Source: Porphyra umbilicalis
Taxonomy: Eukaryota; Rhodophyta; Bangiophyceae; Bangiales; Bangiaceae
Assembly: GCA_002049455.2 (NCBI GenBank)
Contig: KV919048.1
Location: 38,213 to 102,212 of the forward strand
DNA: 64,000 bases
Direction of reading: 5' to 3'
Within the stretch, counting starts at the first letter, position 1; the number at the start of each line of letters is the position of its first letter. A model generated the notes under the pieces. That model was not told the origin of the DNA and searched no databases. It worked only from the letters and a program-made list of their open reading frames with translations. Of this stretch, positions 30,757-41,897 are shown one piece after another. Both the position numbers and the translations under genes were made by a program.

Positions 30757-33663
30757 CGTAAAGAGCAGGGGCGACGGCCGGAAGCACTGCAGTCGGCCTC
30801 GCCGCATGGCGGTGACCCCTCCGAGTTGAGGGGTCCGCTGCGGGCGGCGGCGGCGCGCCAAGGCCCTTTCGCCCCGCTACAGCGCCGAGCTCGGAACCCC
30901 TCCCGGGGAACCGGCTGCGGGCGAAGAGCAGGGGCGACAGCCGGACACGCCACAGTCGGCCTCGCCGCCGAGCGGTGACCCCTCCGAGTAAGGGGGTCCG
31001 CTGCGGGCGGCGGCGGCGCGCCAAGGCCCTTTCGCCCCGCTGCAGCGCCGAGCTCGGAACCCCTCCCGGGGAACCGGCTGCGGGCGAAGAGCAGGGGCGA
31101 AGGCCGGACACGCCACAGTCGGCCTCACCGCCGAGCGGTGACCCCTTCGAGTTGGGGGGTCCGCTGCGGGCGGCGGCGGCGCGCCAAAGCCCTTTCGCCC
31201 CGCTGCAGCGCCGAGCTCGGAACCCCTCCCGGGGAACCGGCTGCGGGCGAAGAGCAGGGGCGATAGCCGGACACGCCACAGTCGGCCTCGCCGCAGAGCG
31301 ATGACCCCACCGAGTTGGGGGGTCCGCAGCGGGCGGCGGCGGCGCGCCAAAGCCCTTTCGCCCCGCTGCAGCGCCGAGCTCGGAACCCCTCCCGGGGAAC
31401 CGGCTGCGGGCGAAGAGCAGGGGCGAAGGCTGGACACGCCACAGTCGGCCTCACCGCCGAGCGGTGACCCCTCCGAGTAAGGGGGTCCGCTGCGGGCGGC
31501 GGCGGCGCGCCAAAGCCCTTTCGCCCCGCTGCAGCGCCGAGCTCGGAACCCCTCCCGGGGAACCGGCTGCGGGCGAAGAGCAGGGGCGAAGGCCGGACAC
31601 GCCGCAGTCGGCCTCGCCGCCGAGCGGTGACCCCTCCGAGTTGGGGGGTCCGCTGCGGGCGGCGGCGGCGCGCCAAGGCCCTTTCGCCCCGCTGCAGCGC
31701 CGAGCTCGGAACCCCTCCTGGGGAACCGGCTGCGGGCGAAGAGCAGGGGCGACAGCCGGACACGCCACAGTCGGCCTCGCCGCCGAGCGGTGACCCCTCC
31801 GAGTTGGGGGGTCCGCTGCGGGCGGCGGCGGCGCGCCAAAGCCCTTTCGCCCCGCTGCAGCGCCGAGCTCGGAACCCCTCCCGGGGAACCGGCTGCGGGC
31901 GAAGTACAGGGGCGATAGCCGGACACGCCACAGTCGGCCTCGCCGCCGAGCGATGACCCCACCGAGTTGGGGGGTCCGCTGCGGGCGGCGGCGGCGCGCC
32001 AAGGCCCTTTCGCCCCGCTGCAGCGCCGATCTCGGAACCCCTCCTGGGGAACCGGCTGCGGGCGAAGAGCAGGGGCGACAGCCGGACACGCCACAGTCGG
32101 CCTCGCCGCCGAGCGGTGACCCCTCCGAGTTGGGGGGTCCGCTGCGGGCGGCGGCGGCGCGCCAAAGCCCTTTCGCCCCGCTGCAGCGCCGAGCTCGGAA
32201 CCCCTCCCGGGGAACCGGCTGCGGGCGAAGAGCAGGGGCGAAGGCTGGACACGCCACAGTCGGCCTCACCGCCGAGCGGTGACCCCTCCGAGTAAGGGGG
32301 TCCGCTGCGGGCGGCGGCGGCGCGCCAAAGCCCTTTCGCCCCGCTGCAGCGCCGAGCTCGGAACCCCTCCCGGGGAACCGGCTGCGGGCGAAGAGCAGGG
32401 GCGAAGGCCGGACACGCCGCAGTCGGCCTCGCCGCCGAGCGGTGACCCCTCCGAGTTGGGGGGTCCGCTGCGGGCGGCGGCGGCGCGCCAAGGCCCTTTC
32501 GCCCCGCTGCAGCGCCGAGCTCGGAACCCCTCCCGGGGAACCGGCTGCGGGCGAAGAGCAGGGGCGAAGGCCGGACACGCCACAGTCGGCCTCACCGCCG
32601 AGCGGTGACCCCTCCGAGTAAGGGGGTCCGCTGCGGGCGGCGGCGGCGCGCCAAGGCCCTTTCGCCCCGCTGCAGCGCCGAGCTCGGAACCCCTCCCGGG
32701 GAACCGGCTGCGGGCGAAGAGCAGGGGCGACAGCCGGCCACGCCACAGTCGGCCTCGCCGCCGAGCGGTGACCCCTCCGAGTAAGGGGGTCCGCTGCGGG
32801 CGGCGGCGGCGCGCCAAAGCCCTTTCGCCCCGCTGCAGCGCCGAGCTCGGAACCCCTCCCGGGGAACCGGCTGCGGGCGAAGTACAGGGGCGATAGCCGG
32901 ACACGCCACAGTCGGCCTCGCCGCCGAGCGGTGACCCCTCCGAGTTGGGGGGTCCGCTGCGGGCGGCGGCGGCGCGCCAAAGCCCTTTCGCCCCGCTGCA
33001 GCGCCGAGCTCGGAACCCCTCCCGGGGAACCGGCTGCGGGCGAAGAGCAGGGGCGACAGCCGGACACGCTACAGTCGGCCTCGCCGCCGAGCGGTGACCC
33101 CTCCGAGTAAGGGGGTCCGCTGCGGGCGGCGGCGGCGCGCCAAAGCCCTTTCGCCCCGCTGCAGCGCCGAGCTCGGAACCCCTCCCGGGGAACCGGCTGC
33201 GGGCGAAGAGCAGGGGCGATAGCCGGACACGCCACAGTCGGCCTCGCCGCCGAGCGGTGACCCCTCCGAGTTGGGGGGTCCGCTGCGGGCGGCGGCGGCG
33301 CGCCAAAGCCCTTTCGCCCCGCTGCAGCGCCGAGCTCGGAACCCCTCCCGGGGAACCGGCTGCGGGCGAAGAGCAGGGGCGAAGGCCGGACGCTCCACAG
33401 TCGGCCTCGCCGCCGAGCGGTGACCCCTCCGAGTTGGGGGGTCCGCTGCGGGCGGCGGCGGCGCGCCAAGGCCCTTTCGCCCCGCTGCAGCGCCGAGCTC
33501 GGAACCCCTCCCGGGGAACCGGCTGCGGGCGAAGAGCAGGGGCGAACGCCGGACACGCAACAGTCGGCCTCGCCGCCGAGCGGTGTCCTATCCGAGTCTG
33601 AGAGTCCGCTACGGGCGGCGGCGGCGCGCCAAGGCCTTGACGCCCCGCTGCAGCGCCGATAAC
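30757..33663. repeat. 163-bp GC-rich minisatellite, about 17-18 units
   Basis: Unit starts (GTGACCCCTCCGAGT or a variant) fall at 30812, 30975, 31464, 31627, 31953, 32279, 33257, 33420 and 33583. All spacings are exact multiples of 163 bp. Units are nearly identical and differ mainly in a few diagnostic bases (GAGTTGG versus GAGTAAGG, GCGACAG versus GCGAAGG). Each contains CGGAACCCCTCCCGGGGAACC, a short palindrome. Because 163 is 3n+1, the frames rotate and long open frames arise on both strands; these are not genes. The array is 5' of the minus-strand JmjC gene. Confidence 0.95.
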
Positions 33664-34350
33664 AGCACCGCCAGCGGCCGCAACGCGCAACGGCCTGACC
33701 GCCCCGCTGCAGTGCAGAGCTGGGAACCCCGCGCGGGGAACCCGCTGCGTGCAAAAGAGCGAGGGCGACGGCCGCGCGCACCGCAGTTACCCCCGCCGCC
33801 GAGCGACGGCCACCCGAGTCGGGCGGTCAGCTGCGGGCGGCGTCAGCGCGCCAGCGCCTGTCCGCCCCGCTGCAGGGTCGAGCAGGGAGCCCGGATCGGC
33901 ACTCCCGCTGCGTGCCAAGAGCAGGGGCACGGACTGGGCGCACCACAGTCACCCCCACCGCCGAGCGTCAACCGCCCGCGAGGGGCGGTCCGCTGCGAGC
34001 GGCCGCAGCGCGCAAGGGCCTGCCCGCCCCGCTGCAGTGCAGAGCTGGGAACCCCGATCGGGGAACCCGCTGCGTGCAAAAGAGCGAGGGCGACGGCCGC
34101 GCGCACCGCAGTCACCCCCGCCGCCGAGCGACGGCCACCCGAGTCGGGCGGTCAGCTGCGGGCCGCGTCGGCGCGCAAGGGCCTGCCCGCCTCGCTGCAG
34201 TGCCGAGCTGGGAGCCCCAAGCGGGGATCCCGCTGCGTGCAAAGAGCGTGGGCGGCTGCAGGGCCCGATGTGTGTGGAAATGAGCACGGGGGTCCTCGAG
34301 GGCACCCGGCTGCAGTGACGGGCGTTCAGGCGGGCAGGTGCGTCTGGGGG
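33664..34350. repeat. Diverged minisatellite units adjoining the main array
   Basis: About four related units of roughly 155-165 bp share blocks such as CCCCGCTGCAG, GGAACCCG and CGCCGAGCG with the main array but differ at many positions. They are an older or separately evolving edge of the array. Confidence 0.75.
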
Positions 34351-34986
34351 AGGAAACGCGCACGCGGGAAGAGGACGGCGTCAGCACGCTGGGCGCTCCG
34401 TCGGTGCCGCGCCCGTTCACCCCACCGCGTGCCACAGACCTCCAGATGTAGGGGTCAGCGAGGGTGCGGCCGAGGTGTGCGGCGAACGCCGCCTCAACCG
34501 GCTGCGACCACTGCAGTCGTCGGCCGCAGGATCTGACCGGATACCAGGAGATCCAGTTGGACGTGCATTGCAGCCGGACTGACAGCTGCTGCTGGAGGGT
34601 GGAATAAGTACAATTCTGCGAGCAAACCGATGACCACTTGTCCTCAGTACTTCTTTCTCTTACATTTGAGTTCCAGTGGCACCCGCGTCTTTCCCCCTCC
34701 GCGGCTCGTAACAGGCATCCGAAAGGTACACGAAATAGAAGCTCCACAGTTGTCTTGTGGGGGCCATCATAGTCTAGGAATTCAGTACACGTCACTCAGC
34801 TCCCTCGATGATGTAGGAAGTACAAGATCTCGATCAACCCGTCTGATCTCGGTAATCCGGCAGCCAATCTCTCATTCGTTCTCGTTCCTCCCTCGCTGTG
34901 GGGTGTCTCTGCGAGCATGTCACTGCTAGAGCATGCCAGTCATCGACATGCGGTGCGTCACACCGATCGGCGATCGGTAGACCATC
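34351..34986. repeat. 636-bp direct repeat, copy 1
   Basis: Starts AGGAAACGCGC and ends GGTAGACCATC. Nearly identical to 40156-40791, which has exactly the same length. In both units it lies immediately beyond the minisatellite. It contains a minus-strand open frame, kept in both copies, with TEFLDYDG, WYPVRSCGRRLQ and ADPYIWRSV. That frame has no ATG and might be an exon or chance. Confidence 0.9.
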
Positions 34987-37900
34987 GACACCCTCTTGCT
35001 CTTTGTTCTGCTGGCCCGTAAGTGGAAACGGTAGTTACATCAGTCACAGGGACTTGCATGGCTGGTGGAGTCAAAGACTGGGATCGTGCGAGACGCGCCC
35101 GCGGCCGCTTTGCGCCGCGATGCTTGCGTCCACCGCCCACGTCGCGCCCACCGTCACCATCCCTCTTCCCTGCATCTCCTCCCAGGTAGTGTTCAGTCCC
35201 CGCATTGCCAGACGCCGACGGCGTACCACCGGCCTCACAAGCACCATCACGATCCGCGTGCTCGGCGCCACGGACCTGCTGGTCATCCTCCGCGTCACTT
35301 TCTGGCAAAGGCTTACCCCCCTGCGGATCTCGCCTGCAATCACGACCCCGTCCCCTGCCATAGCCGACGTGCTCGTCGTCCACCCCGCCGGCGCCCTGTC
35401 CGCTTAGGTCGGGAGCTTGCGGACCATCTCCAATATCGGCGTCGGCGTAGTCGTCACTGCTTACCTCCCGGCCCTGTGGCCGCCGACGGCGCACCTGATG
35501 GCCAACACGCGCCTCATGGGCGTCAACGTCGTTACGAAGCTCCGCGTCGCGCGCCGATTTGGCTCGGCGTCGGTGGACGTCGTCGTGCCGGCGGACTTTG
35601 TGAGTGGCAGGCTTAGCCATCCTGACCGTCGATGCTGTAGCTAAGATAGGTCCCGACGGCGGGTGCACGCGGGAGAGAAGATCTGTTGCCTCATTTGTGT
35701 TGACGCCTGACGACTCGAATGTGACTGCGTTGGAGATGCTCGTAGCACCTTCCGCCGAGGCCACCGACGCCTCATCGGCGCTGCCATTGCCTGGGCGACT
35801 GTGATTGCTGCTGAAGTCTTCAGTGGCATTGCCCGGGGCGCTGTCGTCACTGACCGTGTTGTTGTTTCTGCTTTCTGCTCCGGCCTGCGCAGCGAACGTT
35901 TCTAGAGCATGTCGAGGGAGAGGGTCGAGTAGTGGGGTGGGCTGTAGCGCTCGCAGCCGTGTGCGAAGGCCAGCGGCGGCCTGGCCCCCTCGGACGTACG
36001 TGCCTCCCTCCCAGCGGTACCCCGTGGCAATACGGCTGCCACCGCCACTAGACGACGAATCTGTGCTGGCGGGAGTGACGGTACCACTGCCGATGCAAAG
36101 TAAAAAGCGTCTTGTGCTGCTGTTGCATCCGCTGTCGCTATCGCGATTGCTGGTCGTTCTGTCCGTTAGGTTGGTACTGCTGCTAGCCGTGGTGCCATTG
36201 TCAGTGCTGGTGGTCATGAACGCGTCAACCCCCGTGCTGCATGTGGTACTGCCGCTGGCTTCAAGCATTTTTCTGGTGCTGCCCGGCCCGGCGCCGCAGT
36301 CCTCGCAGTGGTCTGGTGCTCGAAGACGCTCATCGACAAGCACTTGCGGACCTGGGCGGTGCCACTCACCCCTGTACTTGGCCTCGTCTTGGTCTTCATC
36401 CGCATGTGAAAAATAGCTACCATGGTGCTCTGCTTCATTACCTCTGTGCAGCCTCACGAGCGGGTTACAGTGGAGGGTCTTCCGAGCTGCCTGGCTGCCG
36501 AACAGGGCGTTGGCGACGGTCGACTCGCTAGCAGCCACTAAAGTTGGGGCCAGCGGCTCTTTGTTCTTTCTGCCCGAGTATGCGGCAGTCCCCATGATCG
36601 TCAAACCCTAATATCTTGCGCTGGCCGAAGCGCACCTCTCCACGGGCGAAGAATTACTGGGAAAGGTCAAGGTAACAGCAGATGAGCCTGCCGTCGGAGC
36701 GTCTGAGGGGAAACCCCTCGCAGCGCCGCGAAAGAACGCAAATCCGGCGCGGAGGGAAGACCTACCGCTCATCGCCTCGTGAGTGAAAGCGTGAGCATGA
36801 GGTGGTGTGGTACACGTGCGGCGAGGGAGCAGCAAACGGAAATCGCCAGAAGAGCGTGCTGCCGCTTTAGAGTCATGAGCGGCCGCGCGCACCCGGTGGT
36901 CCAACCGTGGCAATGCCATTGCGGCCGACATACCACTGAGAGCACTTCTACTGTTAAAGCACGTAAGACCACCGCTGTCACGCCCGCCGGGGACCGTCAA
37001 GGAGCCACCGACTGCAATCACTCTCGCTCGCCGTTGTGAGGTGTCACCAACCCTTTTCTTGCCGACGTTGCGGGCGCCCGCCTTGAGCGACGCACCGGCA
37101 CCGCCACCTCCTTGACCGCCACTGTCGCGCCCCGGCTCGTCGCCGCGGTCTGACCTCGGCGTGGCGGCGCTACTGCCGCTGTCCCGCAAAGGGCCGCTGC
37201 CGGCGTCATTGCCGCCGTCCGGCTTTGGCGGTGGTGGCGGGGTCCCCCCCGAGGCGTCGTCGTCGCCTGAGGTAGAGTCCTCACCGTGTAGGTTGGCCCC
37301 ACAAAGTAACACGGCGGCGACATTGTTCTCCACTGCGTCGTCACGTCGCCGTTGCGCTGTTACCAAGTCGCGCACCGCTTGCCGCGCTTCAGCCAAGGGG
37401 GCCGACTGCGTCCAAAGCTTGTCTGTCGACCGCAGGCGCGCCGCGCCGGTCGGGTGCGCCGACATGTAGAACGCCAAGTACGAAATGATGTTCTCGCCCG
37501 CCCGGAAGGACTTTGTGGGGTAGGGCAGACGGCGCACGACAACGGGAAGAACTCTGCGGAAAACGCGCTCAACGGCGAGCGTGTTCTTGCGGGCGCCCCT
37601 TCCCTTCATGTGCACATAGGCAAATGTGGTTGCCAGAATGCGATAGATTCCGTTGATGTAGGCAACGTCGTACGACGCGTTCTCGTCCTGCTGCGACAAA
37701 ATGACTACCATCTCAGCCGCTGTTGCTGCCTTGGCGGGGGCGGCCTGCAATCCCATCGCGTGCCGCACGTGTGGCACGATGGCGTTAAGCCCGTGGATGA
37801 TGGCGGCCGACCACGATGAGCCCGACATGAAGGGCAAGACGGTCGTGCAGGCGAAGAAGACGGAGTTGCGCCGCATGGCCTCCACTCCACGGTTGGCGCT

Positions 37901-38947
37901 GTCAAAGTCGCCTCTGGCTGCGCGGGGCGCCTCGTCTGCGACAGTGGAGCATAGCAACCTCAGCCCCCCGTCTGTCGGAAGCACTCCCCGCAAGCGAGTC
38001 AACAGCCAATGGCAAACACCGTCCACTAGCGCCCTCGACAGGTGCGAGCCGTCATCCAACGACGCTAGGTCTTGCTCATGGAGGGGCAGCGACTTGAAGG
38101 GACCGAACGTCACACGAGGGAACCATACAATGTTTCCGCCGCCGTCCATGCGAGCCGGAGAACGGGTTCGCTGCCGGCACCGGTCTGGGGAAGTCGAGCG
38201 ACTGCGTCCTAATGCCCCCCCTGCCGTCGGGTAGCAGCGAGAGCGCCACGTGAAAGAAGGAGCAGGTCTGTTGGAAGACGCCAGCCGGCGCGGCGCAGGT
38301 GACCGTGGCCGCCGAAGGTCGTTCCGCCCCGGTTGGTGCTGAGCAGGCCCTTTGCCCTTGCCCACGACAGACGGCGCCGAAGGGTGGGGTAGGCGACGTG
38401 ACTCGGCAGCTTGACGAGGTCGGTTGTGCTCACCGTGCACCTCTGTAGCCATAGGCACGTCCACACTAGGAGATGTGGGGGGCAGTAGCTGTGCCCGTGG
38501 TGAGGGCGCAGCGAGCGCGTCTGGTGCCGTGGTCGCGGTCGTGTCGTCGTGGCCGCGACAGCCATGGGCCTTCAGACCGGTGACAACAAACTTGCCCGCC
38601 CTCTTTACAGCGTCAATGTCGCCTCCAGCAAGACTACTGACAGCGGCTGAAAGGACGCCGTCCAATAAAGCAGAGCTACCGCAAGAGCGTCGGCACGCCA
38701 GCAAACGGTGACGGACATCAGCCGGGGGAGGTGTGACGTGAACTGCAAACTCCAGGGCGGCCAGCACCATTTCCACCTGCGCTAGCGTGGGGCCGTGAGC
38801 CGTGGGTACCGTGCGCGTCGCATGAAGAGCGCCTGCAAATACCTCCGCAGGGGACAGGGGCACGGGTGATGAGGCCATCACGCGTGGTCCTGCGCCTCCA
38901 ACAGGCGCGTTAGCGCCACCACGGCCGGATCCGCGCTTGCGACCCAT
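34958..38947 (-). pseudogene. JmjC-gene paralogue, copy 2, truncated before the JmjC domain
   Basis: The frame from the ATG at 38947 matches copy 1 from residue 1 (MGRKRGSGRGGANAP) through the same N-terminal globular region and the charged middle, up to PPAMQVPVTDV. Similarity stops at about 35018, where the preceding repeat unit begins, so the JmjC core and finger are absent. One in-frame TAG (36610-36608) interrupts the frame between the two halves, and reading continues in the same frame after it. Copy 2 therefore cannot make the oxygenase. The N-terminal half alone (about 780 residues) could still be produced. Alternatively a small intron hides the stop. Differences from copy 1 are many, so the duplication is not recent. 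Confidence 0.75.
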
Positions 38948-39600
38948 CGTGCGGACGAGCGCGCGACGCCACGGGCGTCCTCCGTGCGGGATGACCACTG
39001 CGTCCCAATACAGCCGACAGAGTGATCAGGTGACCTACAGATATAGGGCTCTGGGGCGCCACCAACGGCACCCCCTCCCCCCCCTGGCCGCTGAATTGGT
39101 GTGGCTCGCGATGTCTGTCAGATCGAGTGGAGCGCTTGGGCTCTCCGCTGTACAGCAGGGCGGCAACGTACGATACACAGACTGCGTGTAAGACACGTGC
39201 CCGTCGCAAGTCGCCTCGCCGCCAGCGGCGCTCTCGAGATTAGGTCACCGAAACGAATGCCCCTGTTTCGGTAGCCTTCGCGCCGCGGACGGCTGCAAAT
39301 CCGATCCAGGTGCCACGCGGGGCTCGCTGGCGACGTGCAATGACAGCGGCGGCGGGGGCTGGTCGTTCCACAACCAGCGGCAACCCAGAATGTTGTCCTC
39401 CGATTTGCGTGGCCCCCCGCGCGCTGGGATGGAGGGCCGACCAGGGCCTCTGTGGCACCTCGTATGCCACCCCGTGCGGCGCGCCGGCTGCGTGCAAAAC
39501 GCGTGACCGTCACTACTGGCACCAGAGGCCGTCGCGCCACTTGACGTGCACCAAGCGGATCACGCAATCCCGTCCCGTCCGCCGCAGCGCGAGACAGCCT
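38948..39600. other. Upstream region of JmjC copy 2
   Basis: Diverged counterpart of 30050-30756, with the same order of short conserved blocks. It would hold the minus-strand promoter. No other gene recognised. Confidence 0.55.
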
Positions 39601-40155
39601 GCCCGACCCAATGCAGTGCCGAGCGCGGAACCCCGATCGGGGCACCGGCTGCGGTCAGAGCAGGAGCGATGGCCACTCACGCAGCAAACAGTCTCGCCGC
39701 CGAGCCGTAACCCCCCGAGTTGTTAGAGCCCGCGGCGGGCGGCGAAAGCGCGCGTGGGCGCGCCCGCCCCGCTGCAGTGTCGAGCGCGGAACCCCTATCG
39801 GGAAACCGGCTGCGAGCACAGAGCAGGGGCGACGGCCGCTCACGCTGCAGGCTGCCCCGCCGCCGAGCGGTGACCCCCCGAGTCGGGGAGCCCGCTGCGG
39901 GCGGCGGAAGCGCGCGTGGGCGCGCCCGCCCCGCTGCAGTGTCGAGCGCGGATCCCCTATCGGGAAACCGGCTGCGAGCACAGAGCAGGGGCGACGGCCG
40001 CTCACGCTGCAGGCCGCCTCGCCGCCGAGCGATGACCCCCCGAGTCGGGGAGCCCGCTGCGGGCGGCGGAAGCGCGCGTGGGCGCGCCCGCCCCGCTGCA
40101 GTGTCGAGCGCGGTACCCCTATCGGGGAACCGGCTGCGAGCACAGAGCAGGGGCT
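39601..40155. repeat. 162-bp minisatellite, about 3.5 units
   Basis: Units beginning (G/A)TGACCCCCCGAGTCGG at 39870 and 40032 are 162 bp apart and share the block order of the 163-bp array at 30.8-33.7 kb. It is the short counterpart of that array in the second duplication unit. Confidence 0.9.
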
Positions 40156-40791
40156 AGGAAACGCGCACACGGGAAGAGGACGGCGTCAGCACGCTGGGCG
40201 CTCCGTCGGTGCCGCGCCCGTTCACCCCATCGCGTGAAACAGACCTCCAAATGTAGGGGTCAGCGAGGTTGCGGCCGAGGTGCGCGGCGAACGCCGCCTC
40301 AACCGGCCGCGACGACTGCAGTCGTCGGCCGCAGGATCTGACCGGATACCAGGAGACCCTGTCGGACGTGCAATGCAGCCAGACTGACAGCTGCTGCTGG
40401 AGGGTGAAATAAGTACAATTCTGCGAGCAAACCGATGACCACTTGTCCTCAGTACTTCTTTCTCTTACATTTGAGTTCAAGTGGCACCCGCGTCTTTCCC
40501 CCTCCGCGGCTCGGAACAGGCATCCGAGAGGTACACGAAATAGAAGCTCCACAGTTGTCGTGTGGTGGCCATCATAGTCTAGGAATTCAGTACACGTCAC
40601 TCAGCTCCCTCGATGATGTAGGAAGTACAAGATCTCGATCAACCCGTCTGATCTCGCTTATCCGGCAGACATTCTCTCATTCGTTCTCGTTCCTCCCTAG
40701 CTGTGGGGTGTCTCTGCAGGCATGCCTCTGCTGCAGCATGCCGGCCATCGACATGCGGTGCGTCACACCGATCGGCGATCGGTAGACCATC
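40156..40791. repeat. 636-bp direct repeat, copy 2
   Basis: Same length and boundaries as 34351-34986, with scattered substitutions. It ends 62 bp before the ATG of the next gene, so its distal end may act as that gene's promoter. Confidence 0.9.
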
Positions 40792-40853
40792 AACCCCCCT
40801 GTGCTCATCGTTCTTCTTGCTCTGTGCGAGAATTCGCACTCACTGCGTCCAGT

Positions 40854-41897
40854 ATGGCAAGCGATGACAGTGGAGCCAGTTTGGTGACGCCTACATCTAC
40901 TCCCGACAGGGACGGTACGGCACGCGCTTTTCATGCGTCAATGTGGAACGATTACGGGGTACGTTGCGGGCCGGAGCGAGACAGTCACGGGGGAAAGTGG
41001 GGCGCTTGAGATGAAGACGAACGATGTGAAACGTCTTTTACTTCCACGCGGCTTCTAACGCTCCTCGTGGTTACCTGGTTGACCATCGTCCATGTGGCTT
41101 GAGCACAGGACGCAGTATGCTCCATCTTCATGAAGTACGGGCAGGCACAGCTGCGCAAGATCAGTAGGATGGGCGCCACCCCTGCCAATGCATCCGACTC
41201 TGCCAGTACTGCACCCAATGGGGGCGCCTGCGAACTCCACTGCATCTCCTGGATGGTGCCCACTGGGCACTTGCACGGTCCTAACAAGGACGGGAATCGC
41301 TACCTACGCATGCTGATGCAGAGGACCGTGGAGAAGGCGGCTTCTCAGATCAACTACGAAGCAGCCAATCTGTCCAGTAAGCGACGCGAAGTCACCACGT
41401 CCCTTCTAAAGTCTCTTCGGTACAAGGTGAACCGCCGCCGAAACTCTGCCCGACTGCTTGGTTACAGAACTCTGGGTGTCTACATGGACTCGGAAGTGGA
41501 GCGTGCCTCGATCGAGCGCGTTGTGTCGACGCCAGCATCCACTGCTGGGGGAGGGGCAGACGATGGCTTCTCCGACCCTCTCGCACAGGACAGTACCATC
41601 GGCTACCAGTTGATCCTCAAGGAGGGCGACACAAGGACGGAGCGTCGTTCGGACCTTTCTCGGACAGCGGCTGGGATCATTGCCGAGCTGCTCCTGATGG
41701 AGCCAAGCGAGGTGTGGACCTCAGTACGGACGGCGGGTGCGCTGTGCCTGAAGGGCTACATCGAAGCGAATGATTATCCCAAGTACCTGCGACCCGAAAG
41801 CGCAGAAGCACGCAAGGCCATAGTTCAGTCCATGCACGATGAACTGAAGGACCTTGAAGTGCGGGACGTTGACTTGTCTGACGAAGAGGCCGACTGA
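40854..41897 (+). CDS. Two-exon gene of unknown function
   Basis: Exon 1 (40854-40958, 35 codons) starts MASDDSGASLVTP and ends MWNDYG. A GTACGT donor opens a 150-nt intron ending GAGCACAG, and exon 2 (41109-41897) continues DAVCSIFMKYGQAQLRK in frame. The 297-residue protein is hydrophilic. It has a Lys/Arg-rich helical part (SSKRREVTTSLLKSLRYKVNRRR) and an acidic end (DVDLSDEEAD). A few Cys/His residues (ACELHCISW...GHLHG) might bind metal but show no known finger spacing. I do not recognise the family. Size, charge and acidic tail suggest a nuclear or transposon-derived protein, which is only a guess. Confidence 0.6.
40959..41108 (+). other. Spliceosomal intron of the two-exon gene
   Basis: Donor GGG|GTACGT and acceptor TTGAGCACAG|GAC, 150 nt, joining two open frames in phase 0. 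The GTACGT donor is the same as in the WD40 gene. Confidence 0.65.

Noticed and set aside
30757-33663. CRISPR-like array
   Set aside because: Units of 163 bp are contiguous, with no repeat-spacer alternation, and the setting is eukaryotic.
31125-33781. Several long minus-strand open frames (about 375 to 776 codons) over the GC-rich array
   Set aside because: They are frame-rotated translations of a 163-bp tandem repeat (3n+1), open in several frames at once, with no domain.
34351-40791. The 636-bp direct repeats as LTRs of a retrotransposon
   Set aside because: No TG...CA ends, primer site, integrase or reverse transcriptase lie between them. Both copies sit at the distal end of the same minisatellite, so a tandem duplication explains them better.
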